Positions 14,962 to 24,561 of a stretch of DNA of 64,000 bases are shown one piece after another. The position numbers and the translations under genes are program-made. The notes under the pieces are model-generated. The model did no database searches and was not told where the DNA came from. It saw only the letters and a list, made by a program, of their open reading frames with translations. Position 1 is the stretch's first letter, and every line of letters begins with the position of its first letter. This DNA comes from Butyricicoccus porcorum (lineage in GTDB: Bacteria; Bacillota; Clostridia; Oscillospirales; Butyricicoccaceae): positions 1 to 64,000 of the forward strand of contig NZ_NHOC01000008.1 of NCBI RefSeq assembly GCF_002157465.1. The letters run 5' to 3'.

Positions 14962-16147
14962 ATTTCACTCTCCATTCGCCGGCCAGCTGCGTGATGCTGG
15001 ATCGACGGCAGCCAAGCGTGTATGTGTTCTGGCTGGGGTCTGCAATATGGATTTCCTCGTCCGTGCAGTCAAACCAGCCGGACACGCCGTCCGCACTGTC
15101 GGCTACATAGATTTTGTGGCCGTATTCCAGCGGGGCATCACTGTCACCGGAATAATACAGGTCAGCTGCGCTGACGGTAATTGACTCCGGCCGGTCAAGC
15201 TGGCTGTCCACGTCGGCTTGCGCTTTTTCCTTCAGGTTCGCAGCATCCGTGACGTCCTGCCATGTTTTCACTGCCCAAATACGGCCATACTGCGCAACAC
15301 CGTCAGCACATTCCACAAAGGTATGATTGTCGTTTACCGATTGGATATCCAGCGGATAATCACTCCCCTCCAGCGTCGCGCCCTGAGGAATAAGTACCGT
15401 GTAAAAATCATCCGATGATGCCGCTGTCTCGCAGGACAGCAGGTTGACACCTGCGCGCACCTCCTGCCCCTCCAGCTTCGGCAGATCCGGAATATATTCC
15501 AGACCTTTTTCTACCGTTTGCGATACTACGTTTCCATTTCCGCCTTCTTCCGTCATCACGGTATACGTGACATCGACATATCCACCCAGCCGTTCTACCA
15601 GTTTTTTCCGGATGTTTGTCAAGGTGTTCGGCAGGTCGTTGTCCTGCCGATAGACGTTGTCCGTGCTGTTGGTGACGGTACAGTCGACCGACGTAAACTG
15701 TCGCATCGGATCGTCATCTCCGATGCGCGCATTGTGCCAGTCGATCTTATCCTGCAGGTATTCCGCAGGCGATGTATCATGATAGGTCTTCCTCCACTGG
15801 ATCGTGTCGTTTAGGTACGCCAGCGCGCCCTCGCAAGTGACGGATTTAATGCCGTCTGCCCGGGTGATCGGTGGAATCGGCCGACATTCAAAGATCAGCC
15901 TCCCATCCCTCCACACGCGCAAATAACACTGCCGGTCAGCAATGTACTCGTAGTATGGGTGCTCAACCGAAATATTAAATTTCAGCGTGCCTGCCCGGTT
16001 GACGCCGCGCGACATCACCGGGTCAATTAACATGTTGGGGCTGTGCGGATAATGCAACACGCCGATTTTCTCGCCGCGCAGATCCAGCAGCTCGATTTTA
16101 TAGATGCCAGGCGGCCGCTGTGCGGCGCTGACACAAATCATACGCAT
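14951..16147 (-). CDS. Tail-tip (Tal/gp37-like) protein
   Basis: 398 residues, position directly after Dit. N-terminus IYKIELLDLRGEKIGVL and PHSPNMLIDPVMSRGVNRAGTLKF, then a hub-type core (EGALAYLNDT, YVDVTY) as in Siphovirus ReqiPepy6 Gp37-like and tail-associated lysin N-domains. No peptidase or amidase domain is visible, so it is a short Tal. The start overlaps the Dit stop (TAATG). Confidence 0.8.
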   Translation of the reverse strand: MRMICVSAAQRPPGIYKIELLDLRGEKIGVLHYPHSPNMLIDPVMSRGVNRAGTLKFNISVEHPYYEYIADRQCYLRVWRDGRLIFECRPIPPITRADGIKSVTCEGALAYLNDTIQWRKTYHDTSPAEYLQDKIDWHNARIGDDDPMRQFTSVDCTVTNSTDNVYRQDNDLPNTLTNIRKKLVERLGGYVDVTYTVMTEEGGNGNVVSQTVEKGLEYIPDLPKLEGQEVRAGVNLLSCETAASSDDFYTVLIPQGATLEGSDYPLDIQSVNDNHTFVECADGVAQYGRIWAVKTWQDVTDAANLKEKAQADVDSQLDRPESITVSAADLYYSGDSDAPLEYGHKIYVADSADGVSGWFDCTDEEIHIADPSQNTYTLGCRRSSITQLAGEWRVKYGS

Positions 16148-16959
16148 TAGTACAGCACGCCTCCCCGATAGTGCATCTGCACTGTGCAGTTGCCCTCGAC
16201 TTTCACATAATGCGTCGTACCGGCACCGAACAAAAACTCCGGAAGCGTCACGCGCGGGCGAAATACACTTACATGGATCACGCCGCTGTCGTCCGTGTAT
16301 TCCGGTACCGGGCCTATGTTTGTGCGATCATACCACTTGGTCGCGTCGGCAGATTCCGCATGCGACACATAAATATCGCCAAGGCTTGTAGGCCAATCCT
16401 CGCTGCCGTCGTCAATAATCTCGATTTCCAGCGCAACCGGCTTGTCCCGAGCGACAATCTCAAATATCTCCGATCCCGAAACAACGGTCGGCTCGTACTC
16501 GCGGAACACACCGTCCATCAGGTCGACAGTGTCCCATTCCTGCGGCTCCGTTCCATCGGAAATTTCATATTTGTATGGCTCTGCGGTCCAAGTGATTTTG
16601 ATGCTGCCAATTCGTGATGCAGTCAAGCTCGGTACCACGCTGGATGCTCTCGCCAAAAAATAATATCCCGGATCTCTGTCAAAGATGAGTTTGCACAGCT
16701 TTCCGTTCACAAGCCGGGAAATTTCGGTCTTTTTGTACGGCCACATTGATTTCGCAAATTTCCCTCCGATTGTTGTCACGATTTCGCCTCTGTCGTAGGC
16801 CACAAAACCTCCGTATTCGGTCGTATCGAAGACGTCGGAGCTTCCTCTGATCTCTGTCTGTTTGATCTTCGGCTTTGGCGAATGAATGTAGCTGTCTGTC
16901 AGCGTGTTAAACCCAAGCGACCTGATATGTATACCGTTTATGCTGAAATTCCCAATCAT
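16147..16959 (-). CDS. Distal tail protein (Dit)
   Basis: 270 residues between tape measure and tail-tip gene. The N-terminus GNFSINGIHIRSLGFNTL and the core SRLVNGKLCKLIFDRDPGYY are typical of the siphophage Dit/SPP1 gp19.1 family that forms the hexameric hub connecting tail tube and tip. A C-terminal beta domain (VALEIEIIDDGSEDW onward) may be a carbohydrate-binding-like extension. Confidence 0.85.
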   Translation of the reverse strand: MIGNFSINGIHIRSLGFNTLTDSYIHSPKPKIKQTEIRGSSDVFDTTEYGGFVAYDRGEIVTTIGGKFAKSMWPYKKTEISRLVNGKLCKLIFDRDPGYYFLARASSVVPSLTASRIGSIKITWTAEPYKYEISDGTEPQEWDTVDLMDGVFREYEPTVVSGSEIFEIVARDKPVALEIEIIDDGSEDWPTSLGDIYVSHAESADATKWYDRTNIGPVPEYTDDSGVIHVSVFRPRVTLPEFLFGAGTTHYVKVEGNCTVQMHYRGGVLY

Positions 16960-16962
16960 TTC

Positions 16963-19917
16963 TCACACGCCCCTTCCTTCCAATGCCGCCAAGTACGCCA
17001 ATTGCGCACTTATCTCGGGAGCCATCGCTTTTGCAAGTATGCGTTCTGCGCCATCCACAAGTTTCAGCTCCAATCCGCCTGTGCCCAAACGCGCGAACAG
17101 AGCATCCAGCGTGGCAGCAATAATAGCAGCAGTATCGACCGCGGCGTTTGATGATGCACCGGTTCCAAATGCATTGATGTTCTCCAGAGCTGCTGTGAGG
17201 CGCTTTTCCATCTCTTCCCACAGGGTGGAAAGCGGCAACACAGCCTCTGCGCCCGCCTCTCCGACACCCTTCATCCCGGAAGCTGTAGCAAACAATGTCG
17301 GAGACGAAAATATTGCACCATTTTTATACCAGCTGACCGAAAATTTTGGTACAGATGGCGGATACAGAGAAAACGAACCGGTAATCGAAAAATGAGGGAG
17401 TTTGATTTTCGGCAAAGACCACGTAAAATTAAACGCGCTTTTGATCTTATCAATTGCTTCGTTAACCGTTTTTCTGGCAGACTCCATTTTTTCAGAAAAC
17501 GCCTTTTTAATGCTGTCCATTTTCGAACTCACCGTAGATCTCGCGCTCTCCATGTTCGTCGAAAAAGAACCCTTGATATTCGCGAGATGTGTGCCGATCG
17601 ACGTACTCATGCTGCTCATTTTTGTTGTGGCCGCCTCTTTCATCTGCCCAAACTTGGTAGATACGGCAGTTTTCATGCCTTCGACATCAATCCCTGCGGA
17701 CTGCGCAAGGCTGCCAAAATAAGCCGAAACGCCCGAAAACAATCCGCCTGCCGCGCCAGTAACAGTGTCGCACATTCCGCCAAACGTGGTCGTGACGCCG
17801 CTCTTCATGTCTTCGAATCCAGATTTTATAAGTTCGCCGTCTCCGGTGACAAGGCCAACGACAACTTGCAGCGCGCCTCCAGCAGTTTCAACCAGACCGG
17901 AAAACATTTCGATCGCACCCGAAAGCGCGCCGGTAATGCCAGAAATAGCACCTGCCGCCAGTCCCAGCGAACCTACAAATTGTCCTCCAAGGATTTTTGC
18001 AACACCTTCAACCACCGGCCCGATGGGTTCAATCAGTGGCGCAAGCTGCGCTCCAGCCTCCTGCAGTTCATCCCACGCTTCGCTCAGATTTTCTCGCACC
18101 GGTTCCATCGATGCCTCCAGCGCATCAAATACCGGTTGCACTGTGGATTTCAGATCATTCAGCGCTTCGCCTGCACTCTTAAACGCTCCATCCAATGCAT
18201 CTGGCACTCCGGATAACGTGGGCATTAACCGGTCTGTGATCGGTGTCAAAAGATCTGTCTGTATAACGCGCCCAATTGCAGATATATTGTCCTTGAGCGT
18301 GTCATACTGTACGTCATTGATCTCCTGCATGGTATCAGCGGTCTGATCGTACCCATCACGGATACTGCCCAGCTGCGTAACAACCTCCGGTCCTAGATCC
18401 TCCCACATTGTGCCGAACAGCTCAACACCTACCTGATTTTGCTTGACAGGATCTTCCATCGATGCAAGTCCATCAATGACCTCATAGAATACTTCTTTTG
18501 CGCTGTCTCCGCCCTTTGCAAACTTTTCTGCAGTTTCATCAACATCAAGACCCAACTGCTTGAATCCATCTGCTGTAGTTTTGCTGCCGTCAACAGCGCG
18601 GATGGAAAACTCTTTAACCGCATCGCCGATTTTGTCTAGATTGAACGCCCCAGCCTCAACGCCAGATTCGAAAATATTGAACATATCTTCGGCAGAAAAT
18701 CCAGCTTTTTTAAACTGAACACTATACTCGCTGATGCTGTCTAGCATCTCTCCGGAGTAATCCAAACCATTTTGCGCACCCTGCGCAATCAGGTTGAACG
18801 CTTCCTCTCCGCTTGTTCCAAAATTCTGATATAGCGTTTTGGCTGCACGAAGGCTTTCGGATACTTCATAATCAAATGCGTCAGACAAGCCCATCGCGTA
18901 CTCAGTGATTTGTTCCATCTGTTCGGCAGGCATATCCCCGAGCAACTGATTGACAATTGACACATTCTCAGAGACCTCATCAAGAGAATCTCCAAAATTG
19001 TGTTTATAAACCGTCTCTGCTACATCGCCTAGCTTCTCCAGCTCTGCTCCTGTCGCCCCCGTGCGTGCAGCCAGGTCTCCCATTGATGACTGCGTTTGGT
19101 CAGCAAACTCTACTGCCGCAGAAGCCGCCTCATGCAAAGTATCAATGATTTTGCCGGTGATCGCCGACGCAATTCCGCCAGCTGCGCCAGCGATCGCTGC
19201 ACCTGCCGCATCTAATCCACTGCTGAGAGAGCCTGCCATGTTACTGGCCGCATCCTCTACATCGCTCATTTTTTTCTCGTTGTCAGATAACTCCGAGGAC
19301 AGCTTTTTGATTTGTCCCGCCAGTTGCCGTGCTTCCGTTGAGGTTTTACCAAACGTCAACACAGCATTTTTGTAATCGGTTTGCAGCCCGTCCATTTTCG
19401 ACTGTTGGCTGCTGATCTCATCTGTCAAACGCTGGAGTGCGGTGCGTCCATCGTCAGTGGAATCGCCAAACTCCGACAGTTCCTGCTCATTTTGCCGTAA
19501 CTGTCCGGAGAATTTATTTAAATCTGCCTGCGCATTGTTGATCTGTGTCGCGAGTCTGTTGACAGCTTCAGCCTGTCGATTGTAGGCATTCTGTGCCTTC
19601 GCAGCTTCCTCCGAATTTTCGCCAAACGTTTCTTTTGCTTCAAACAGTGCTGCATCGAGCTCATCGAGTTTCTTCTTTTCCTCAGCATATCGCTTGTTGA
19701 GGATGCTGATTTGCTGAGAGGTCGCTGCAACCTGCTTTTGCAAAACCTTATTTGTGGCGGTAAGCTTGGACTCCTTGCCATCCGCGGATGTAAATGAGGA
19801 TTCTACTGCCTTCATCTCGGCCGCAAGAGACTTCGTTTCAGATGTGATTGCACGCAAGGCGGCCTTATATTGTGTATCGCCCTCGATTCCGATTCTGGGT
19901 CCGATATCGTAGCTCAT
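16963..19917 (-). CDS. Tail tape measure protein
   Basis: 984 residues. The first 220 are coiled coil ([36 protein letters not shown]), then a glycine/alanine membrane-active stretch ([18 protein letters not shown]), a TP901-type TMP core with [21 protein letters not shown], a second hydrophobic Gly-rich zone (about 655-700), and repeated coiled-coil units with [10 protein letters not shown]. No lysin domain recognised. Length sets tail length (roughly 1.5 Å per residue in this class, so about 150 nm; estimate only). Confidence 0.93.
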   Translation of the reverse strand: MSYDIGPRIGIEGDTQYKAALRAITSETKSLAAEMKAVESSFTSADGKESKLTATNKVLQKQVAATSQQISILNKRYAEEKKKLDELDAALFEAKETFGENSEEAAKAQNAYNRQAEAVNRLATQINNAQADLNKFSGQLRQNEQELSEFGDSTDDGRTALQRLTDEISSQQSKMDGLQTDYKNAVLTFGKTSTEARQLAGQIKKLSSELSDNEKKMSDVEDAASNMAGSLSSGLDAAGAAIAGAAGGIASAITGKIIDTLHEAASAAVEFADQTQSSMGDLAARTGATGAELEKLGDVAETVYKHNFGDSLDEVSENVSIVNQLLGDMPAEQMEQITEYAMGLSDAFDYEVSESLRAAKTLYQNFGTSGEEAFNLIAQGAQNGLDYSGEMLDSISEYSVQFKKAGFSAEDMFNIFESGVEAGAFNLDKIGDAVKEFSIRAVDGSKTTADGFKQLGLDVDETAEKFAKGGDSAKEVFYEVIDGLASMEDPVKQNQVGVELFGTMWEDLGPEVVTQLGSIRDGYDQTADTMQEINDVQYDTLKDNISAIGRVIQTDLLTPITDRLMPTLSGVPDALDGAFKSAGEALNDLKSTVQPVFDALEASMEPVRENLSEAWDELQEAGAQLAPLIEPIGPVVEGVAKILGGQFVGSLGLAAGAISGITGALSGAIEMFSGLVETAGGALQVVVGLVTGDGELIKSGFEDMKSGVTTTFGGMCDTVTGAAGGLFSGVSAYFGSLAQSAGIDVEGMKTAVSTKFGQMKEAATTKMSSMSTSIGTHLANIKGSFSTNMESARSTVSSKMDSIKKAFSEKMESARKTVNEAIDKIKSAFNFTWSLPKIKLPHFSITGSFSLYPPSVPKFSVSWYKNGAIFSSPTLFATASGMKGVGEAGAEAVLPLSTLWEEMEKRLTAALENINAFGTGASSNAAVDTAAIIAATLDALFARLGTGGLELKLVDGAERILAKAMAPEISAQLAYLAALEGRGV

Positions 19918-19928
19918 GGCTCGCCTCC

Positions 19929-20521
19929 TTACGTCCAGTCCTCCGGTACCATTGCGTCAAACTCATCTGCCGGATCATCATAGATGATTTTCTCTTCTGC
20001 GCCTCTGGCAATCTGCCAGCAGGCGATCAGGTCAAACAATTCTCCGATCGGCGTGCTGAGCAGGAGCTTCCGCTCCATGCCTAACACACCGCCCCAATAT
20101 AAAAACCACGCTCTCGTCAGTCGGTTTCCTGACTGTCGGGCGCGGTTTCCACGTTTTTTTCCGCTTCCACCGCAACGGTTTGCGCGCCTCCGTTCCGCAC
20201 GGCAAGAAGAACCGCATCAAAAATCTGCTGTGGCTCTTCTCCAGATCGCGGTGCAAGCGTCTTCATCTCTTCAAGCGTAAACGGCTCATCACATGATTCG
20301 CCAACGATATCACAATATCGCTTTCCCTGCTTTGCCATCAGAATGAAAAGCTCAAGCAGCTTGACCATTCCCTGATCAGGATCCGTTTTGTTCAGTTCAT
20401 CAATTTCTGCCAATGCGGAATCAGAAGTTCCTTTCGTCTCCGCAAGAGCTTCAGCCGCAGCAACCGAAAAATTCAACCGCATCGTGCGGCCTCCAATTTT
20501 ATAGTCAACCAACCGATTCAT
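19929..20521 (-). CDS. Tail assembly chaperone GT fusion made by -1 frameshifting
   Basis: The second frame has no start of its own except an internal ATG at 20078 (49 codons, [20 protein letters not shown]). It is open in the -1 frame back past the stop of the first ORF and there reads [14 protein letters not shown], the conserved start of the T segment of Firmicutes phage chaperones. Joining at the A AAA AAC site (20153-20159) gives a GT protein of about 197 residues. G and GT normally coat the tape measure during tail assembly. It lies right before the tape measure gene. Confidence 0.82.
20117..20521 (-). CDS. Tail assembly chaperone, short form (G)
   Basis: 134 residues from [19 protein letters not shown], preceded by AGGAGGAACGGC; the longer frame to 20617 overlaps the tail-tube gene and is not credible. 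Helical, acidic protein of phage tail-chaperone type. Ends at a TGA 19 codons after the slippery site; most product should be this form. Confidence 0.85.
   Translation of the reverse strand: MNRLVDYKIGGRTMRLNFSVAAAEALAETKGTSDSALAEIDELNKTDPDQGMVKLLELFILMAKQGKRYCDIVGESCDEPFTLEEMKTLAPRSGEEPQQIFDAVLLAVRNGGAQTVAVEAEKNVETAPDSQETD
20153..20159 (-). promoter_or_regulatory. Slippery heptamer A AAA AAC
   Basis: In the G frame the codons are GAA AAA AAC. This is the canonical -1 slippery heptamer, and the -1 frame beyond it leads into conserved T-segment protein sequence without a stop. Confidence 0.85.
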
Positions 20522-21129
20522 GCCGTTCCTCCTGTAGTCGCATCTGTGATATTCAGAATCTGTTTGATATACGCCTTCGCTGTTGCCAGCGACTCCACCG
20601 TTGTCTCGCGCTTCCACGGGCTTTTCTCAGCCTCGCTGCGCAGGATTGTTGCCGTTAATGACGGCGTCGTCCATTCGATCTTGTTCCCCTTCGTTTTGGC
20701 CGCTTCCTCCGGCACGGAAAACATGATCCTCAAAAAAACAACAGCCCGGTAGCTCGTTACGCCGTTTTTTCTGCGCGGAATGATTACACCAAATCCCAAA
20801 TACGGCGTCTGCATGTCTTCATCGTATACCAGCTCCGTCACCTTTTCGCTTCCGACAGTAGTCTCCGATATTTTTACGCCGATAATATCGGCGGATGCAT
20901 CCTGCGTCAGGTCATCAGTCGTAATGGTCAATTCTCCTCCGCCGAAGCTGGTGTCGGATTCTGCTACTCCGTCGTCAGCATACAGATTGTTATCATCTCC
21001 GCTTTCAATTTTTGCAGAAAAGTCTACCGCCTTTCCAAGCAGTCCTCCGCCGCTATACGTAACTTCTCCAGTCGATTCATTGTAGTTGTATTTCGCATAG
21101 TACGGATACCTCAGACCAATACTTGCCAT
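20518..21129 (-). CDS. Major tail (tube) protein, phi13-like
   Basis: 203 residues. MASIGLRYPYYAKYNYNEST, GLLGKAVDFSAKIESGDDNN and a beta-rich core match phi13/TP901-1-type major tail proteins, which polymerise into the tail tube. Its position before the chaperone and tape measure fits. The gene end overlaps the chaperone ATG. Confidence 0.9.
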   Translation of the reverse strand: MASIGLRYPYYAKYNYNESTGEVTYSGGGLLGKAVDFSAKIESGDDNNLYADDGVAESDTSFGGGELTITTDDLTQDASADIIGVKISETTVGSEKVTELVYDEDMQTPYLGFGVIIPRRKNGVTSYRAVVFLRIMFSVPEEAAKTKGNKIEWTTPSLTATILRSEAEKSPWKRETTVESLATAKAYIKQILNITDATTGGTA

Positions 21130-21139
21130 ATTTTTCGCC

Positions 21140-21589
21140 TCATTTCATGATTTTCTCAATGTCTTCATCGATTTGCCGCTTCATAGCTTCCCGACACGGC
21201 CCGCGCGCTGCATTTACCGCAGTCCGGACAAATGGATGTTTTGGGCGGAAACTCGTTCCGCTTTCAATTGCTCGGGCAGCTAATTGATTTGGCAGGCCAC
21301 GTGGATATTTTTTTGTTTTTCGACTGCCATAGCCGTCAAATCCCAGCTTTACCTCCCATCCACCTCTGTCTGACCGCATCGGTGTAATTCCAAAAGATTC
21401 CTCCAAATCGCGAAGAATGTACTTCTCTGCATCGCATAACGGCAGATTTCGGATATTGTTTTTTACAGCATCGGCGACAACCTTTGCGCCCTCATACAGT
21501 GCACGCCGGGTGGTTTCATCAGCCTCGCTCCCGACCCGTTCAAGTTTCAAAATATAATCGTCGCCGCGTTTAAACCGAATCGTCGCCAT
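21140..21589 (-). CDS. HK97 gp10-like head-tail joining protein
   Basis: 149 residues from MATIRFKRGDDYILKLERVG. Basic, with VVADAVKNNIRNLP and a C-terminal NAARGPCREAMKRQIDEDIEK; this order is typical of the HK97-gp10 tail-completion family. The start overlaps the previous gene's end. Confidence 0.8.
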   Translation of the reverse strand: MATIRFKRGDDYILKLERVGSEADETTRRALYEGAKVVADAVKNNIRNLPLCDAEKYILRDLEESFGITPMRSDRGGWEVKLGFDGYGSRKTKKYPRGLPNQLAARAIESGTSFRPKHPFVRTAVNAARGPCREAMKRQIDEDIEKIMK

Positions 21590-21908
21590 CTGCAAATACC
21601 TCAAAAATCCATTCGTGATGGATATATCCTGTTTCGTCCTCACGCTGCACGCTGTTCAACGCGAATGAAATTTGTGTATCATTCAATGCCTGCTCTATAG
21701 CCTCCGCATTCGCATCGTATTCCGTGCGTGTAAAATAGTCGATCGTGCCCTGAATCGCCTGATCGACCATGCGCTCGTCCGCCCAAATCGCAGACGCCTG
21801 GGATTCCTCCGCCCAAACAATGTACCTATTCGGTTTTTTGATCGCTGAATAGTGATTTACTGGTACGCCTACGGTCAGCAAGGCGTTCTTAACTTTCTGC
21901 AAGCTCAT
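21570..21908 (-). CDS. Tail terminator / completion protein
   Basis: 112 residues (MSLQKVKNALLTVGVPVNHY...IHHEWIFEVFADGD). Size, position between connector and tail-tube genes, and the initial helix followed by beta strands suit a tail terminator of the gpU/gp17-like class. Identification is positional. Confidence 0.65.
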   Translation of the reverse strand: MSLQKVKNALLTVGVPVNHYSAIKKPNRYIVWAEESQASAIWADERMVDQAIQGTIDYFTRTEYDANAEAIEQALNDTQISFALNSVQREDETGYIHHEWIFEVFADGDDSV

Positions 21909-22248
21909 AATCTTGTTCCAACCTTTCCAGCGTCAGATCCATCACAGGCGGTACAATATCCTCTGGAACCTGTACCAGCGTTACCCGGTACTGTTTCTTT
22001 TCGATTTGCGCAATGTCCTGCGCGGATACTGTTCTCCGATATGGGCAACGGATAACCGCATCCACCTGTTGATTTGCTTGCAGCGCTGTATAATACCGCG
22101 TCAGTCCGATCGTGCGCCTATGAAATCTCAGCGTTTCCTTAGGCGTCAACTTTTCTGCGGGCATATTTCCATCTTCAGCTGAATCCGAAACATTGTAAAT
22201 ATGCACTATTCCATCATTAAACGTCTGTGTCCGACTGTTCCGAATCAT
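21889..22248 (-). CDS. Head-tail adaptor (closure) protein
   Basis: 119 residues from MIRNSRTQTFNDGIVHIYNV. Beta-rich with RHRR-like basic patch and YYTALQANQQVDAVIRCPYR, the pattern of phage head closure proteins (SPP1 gp16 / phage head-tail adaptor). Overlaps both neighbours by a few codons. Confidence 0.75.
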   Translation of the reverse strand: MIRNSRTQTFNDGIVHIYNVSDSAEDGNMPAEKLTPKETLRFHRRTIGLTRYYTALQANQQVDAVIRCPYRRTVSAQDIAQIEKKQYRVTLVQVPEDIVPPVMDLTLERLEQDYELAES

Positions 22249-22522
22249 ATCGCTTCGCCTCCTCTCGAATTTGTAGCGACAGCAATTCGTGCAGATAATT
22301 CGATTGGAACTCGTCCAGTGCTTCCGCACGGACATAGCGCGCATATTCAAATAGCAAAGCTTTGGGGGAATCTTCTGCCTCGTAATCCAGTTCAGTCCCC
22401 GCGATTTGATTTAGATACTGCATACCTCTGGATAAGATGCCAGAGAGTTTTTCATTCTCCCCAGCATCATTCCACGTGATATTCAGGTAATTTCGCGCAG
22501 CGAACAAAATTTCGTCCGTCAA
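22217..22522 (-). CDS. Head-tail connector (gp6-like)
   Basis: 101 residues, all helical (EILFAARNYLNITW, LSGILSRGMQYLNQIAG, ALLFEYARYVRAEALDEFQ), the usual phage gp6-like connector that stacks on the portal. The start codon is TTG with GGGAGG upstream. Confidence 0.8.
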   Translation of the reverse strand: MTDEILFAARNYLNITWNDAGENEKLSGILSRGMQYLNQIAGTELDYEAEDSPKALLFEYARYVRAEALDEFQSNYLHELLSLQIREEAKRYDSEQSDTDV

Positions 22523-22573
22523 CTGTATCGTTACCTCCCAGCTTATGCCGGAACCTTAGCAGTCACCGACCTC

Positions 22574-22590
22574 GTGTCCAATTTGGACAC
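22574..22590. repeat. 17-bp palindrome, copy 1 (capsid/connector gap)
   Basis: GTGTCCAATTTGGACAC, inside a longer stem (CACCGAC...GTCGGTG, 22564-22600), in the 84-bp gap between the capsid stop and the connector start. The same palindrome recurs at 33775-33791 and 40117-40133. Confidence 0.85.
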
Positions 22591-22606
22591 GAAGTCGGTG
22601 TGTCTC

Positions 22607-23803
22607 TTACGTCTGCTCCTTAGTGTTTACCGTGCCCGTAACAGTAACTTCCTGTACATACGGGGTCAGACCAGAGATATCTGCATACACAAACGCATTG
22701 TTATCCAGCGGCTCACCGTGTCCGTACAACTTTACGAGGTAGACACGCTCATCTTCCAGGAAGCGGTATTCATCGGAATACTCAATCTTGCCCGATTTGG
22801 CTGTACCAATACCCATGAAATACCGGTCGCCAAGACCAATAATGGCCCGATCCTCCGGAACCTGCACAGACTGAATGACTGTAGTCGGGAACGGAAATAC
22901 ATTCCGGGTGAATGTTCCATCTGCCCCACGCACAGTGGTTGCCGGCATAATCTTGGTCAGATAGTCCTTCGGATTAACAATCATCAGAACACTTTCAATC
23001 ACTCTGCTGTTACCATTCGGTGTCGTAGACATGCCAGACAGCAGGATACCGTAGGTGATCGGGTCCAGCGAAGTCAGTTCCACAGTCTCCTTCTCGGGAT
23101 ACACACCTCCGGTTACCGTTACTCCATCGCCGACCTGACGATTCATGCCAATCGGCATGTCCTTACCGGTACCATTGATAATCGATTCTTCCAGTCCCAG
23201 ATAAATCGCCTCGGAGAGCAGTGTGCGAACATATCTGTCGAGCCATTCCGGTCCGAGATCAAGCATCGCCTTGCACACTGGGAGGAAGGCCGCCAGCTTG
23301 TTGTGTTCCATACCAATCTTCTTAAACCCGCCAGTCAGCTCCTTTACAATTTCGGAGCTAAGCGCAGACCAGGTGGCCAGCTGTTTCGAACCAGTGTTTA
23401 CGATAATCTCTACCAATCCGGACGTATTCTGGAAATTGATAGCATCCAGAAGCGGGTGGGTATTGGTCAGATCCCCAAAAACTGCATCAATCGTCGTTTT
23501 AGGAAGCACCACATCCAGCGAGGACAGCGCCTGACGCGGGTTATCAGAACGCATTGCATCAATTACTTTGCAGTAATAATTGCGCTCTTCGCCGGTCAGC
23601 TGACGCACACCACGCGAAGCCAGAATACTTGCATCTGTGGTATGTGCCAGACTCTGTGCCTCTGCTATAACGGAATCCTCAATGTGTCTGGCATACGCAG
23701 TAAATGCCTCTGCTACAGCATCCGGACTTCCATCCTGTACAGCTGCTGCAAGCTGATTACGAAACTGTTCATTCTCCTGTCTGATCAGATCAAGATTCCT
23801 CAT
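22607..23803 (-). CDS. HK97-fold major capsid protein
   Basis: 398 residues from the ATG after GGAAGGAG. A helical N-terminal delta-like segment (about 1-110) is followed by the HK97 fold: TIDAVFGDLTNTHPLLDAI, an E-loop region, LDLGPEWLDRYVRTLLSEAI (spine helix), NGTGKDMPIGMNR and the C-terminal VYLVKLYGHGEPLDNNAF. The protease gene lies immediately upstream, as expected for proteolytic capsid maturation. Confidence 0.93.
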   Translation of the reverse strand: MRNLDLIRQENEQFRNQLAAAVQDGSPDAVAEAFTAYARHIEDSVIAEAQSLAHTTDASILASRGVRQLTGEERNYYCKVIDAMRSDNPRQALSSLDVVLPKTTIDAVFGDLTNTHPLLDAINFQNTSGLVEIIVNTGSKQLATWSALSSEIVKELTGGFKKIGMEHNKLAAFLPVCKAMLDLGPEWLDRYVRTLLSEAIYLGLEESIINGTGKDMPIGMNRQVGDGVTVTGGVYPEKETVELTSLDPITYGILLSGMSTTPNGNSRVIESVLMIVNPKDYLTKIMPATTVRGADGTFTRNVFPFPTTVIQSVQVPEDRAIIGLGDRYFMGIGTAKSGKIEYSDEYRFLEDERVYLVKLYGHGEPLDNNAFVYADISGLTPYVQEVTVTGTVNTKEQT

Positions 23804-24540
23804 CACAATCTCCTTCCGCGCATCAATGCGCTCATAAATTTGTTGTCCCGCGGTGGATTCTGCTGCATGCGGGTTTTCATTTCTTCAGCAAGTTTGCTGG
23901 CCAGATCACCCACATCAATGCTTGCCGGTGCGCCAGACTTCGGCTGCAGCAGGCATTCCATGATATGACTGCGGGCGGATGCTGTCGGCGTGCCACTATG
24001 GGAATCCCGTTGGATCGCAGTAGCAAATCCCATATCCACGGCATCCTTCGGCGCAATCCACGTCCCGCCATCAAGCAACGCCTTCAGCTTATCATCTCCG
24101 ATATTTACACAGGCTCTGTATGCATTCGCTGCCGCGTCGCTGATTACATCCAGATCATCTGCAGCTTTTCGCAACTCTGCCGCATTTCCGCAAGCATAGT
24201 TCCATGCGTTGTGGATCATCAACAGCGAAGCGTCGCTCATCAAGCGTTCGTCGCCTGCCATGAATACTACAGACGCCGCAGAACACGCAAATCCGTCGCA
24301 GTGTGTGGCAACCTTCGCTTTGTGACGTCTCAAGGCATTGTAGATCGCCAGACCTTCGGACACCTCCCCGCCATAAGAATTGATATACACATCAATCAAA
24401 TCCGCATCAATGCCGTCAATCTGTTTGCTGAGCAGATAAGCCGAGACGTCGCTCTCTTCCCATGGCCACGAAGTAATATCCCCGTAGATCGTCACGCTGG
24501 CAGCGGTCCCATCCTGCTCGAGCATGTAATACTTTTTCAT
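23803..24540 (-). CDS. ClpP-like prohead protease (S14)
   Basis: 245 residues. INSYGGEVSEGLAIYNAL, then FACSAASVVFMAGDERLM (catalytic Ser) and LLMIHNAW (catalytic His), the ClpP/S14 signature. The C-terminal tail carries a helix that may act in scaffolding. Located between portal and capsid. Cuts capsid delta domains during maturation. Confidence 0.92.
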   Translation of the reverse strand: MKKYYMLEQDGTAASVTIYGDITSWPWEESDVSAYLLSKQIDGIDADLIDVYINSYGGEVSEGLAIYNALRRHKAKVATHCDGFACSAASVVFMAGDERLMSDASLLMIHNAWNYACGNAAELRKAADDLDVISDAAANAYRACVNIGDDKLKALLDGGTWIAPKDAVDMGFATAIQRDSHSGTPTASARSHIMECLLQPKSGAPASIDVGDLASKLAEEMKTRMQQNPPRDNKFMSALMRGRRL

Positions 24541-24561
24541 TAAAATCTCACCTCCGAGTAT

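Noticed and set aside
22564-22600. Simple intrinsic terminator after the capsid gene
   Set aside because: The stem is good but no T-run follows on either strand, and the same inner palindrome occurs in coding DNA of parB, which favours a protein-binding site.
22574-23968. Long plus-strand ORFs antisense to capsid and DGR genes
   Set aside because: They lie exactly antisense to well-identified genes and show shadow codon patterns with no recognised domains.
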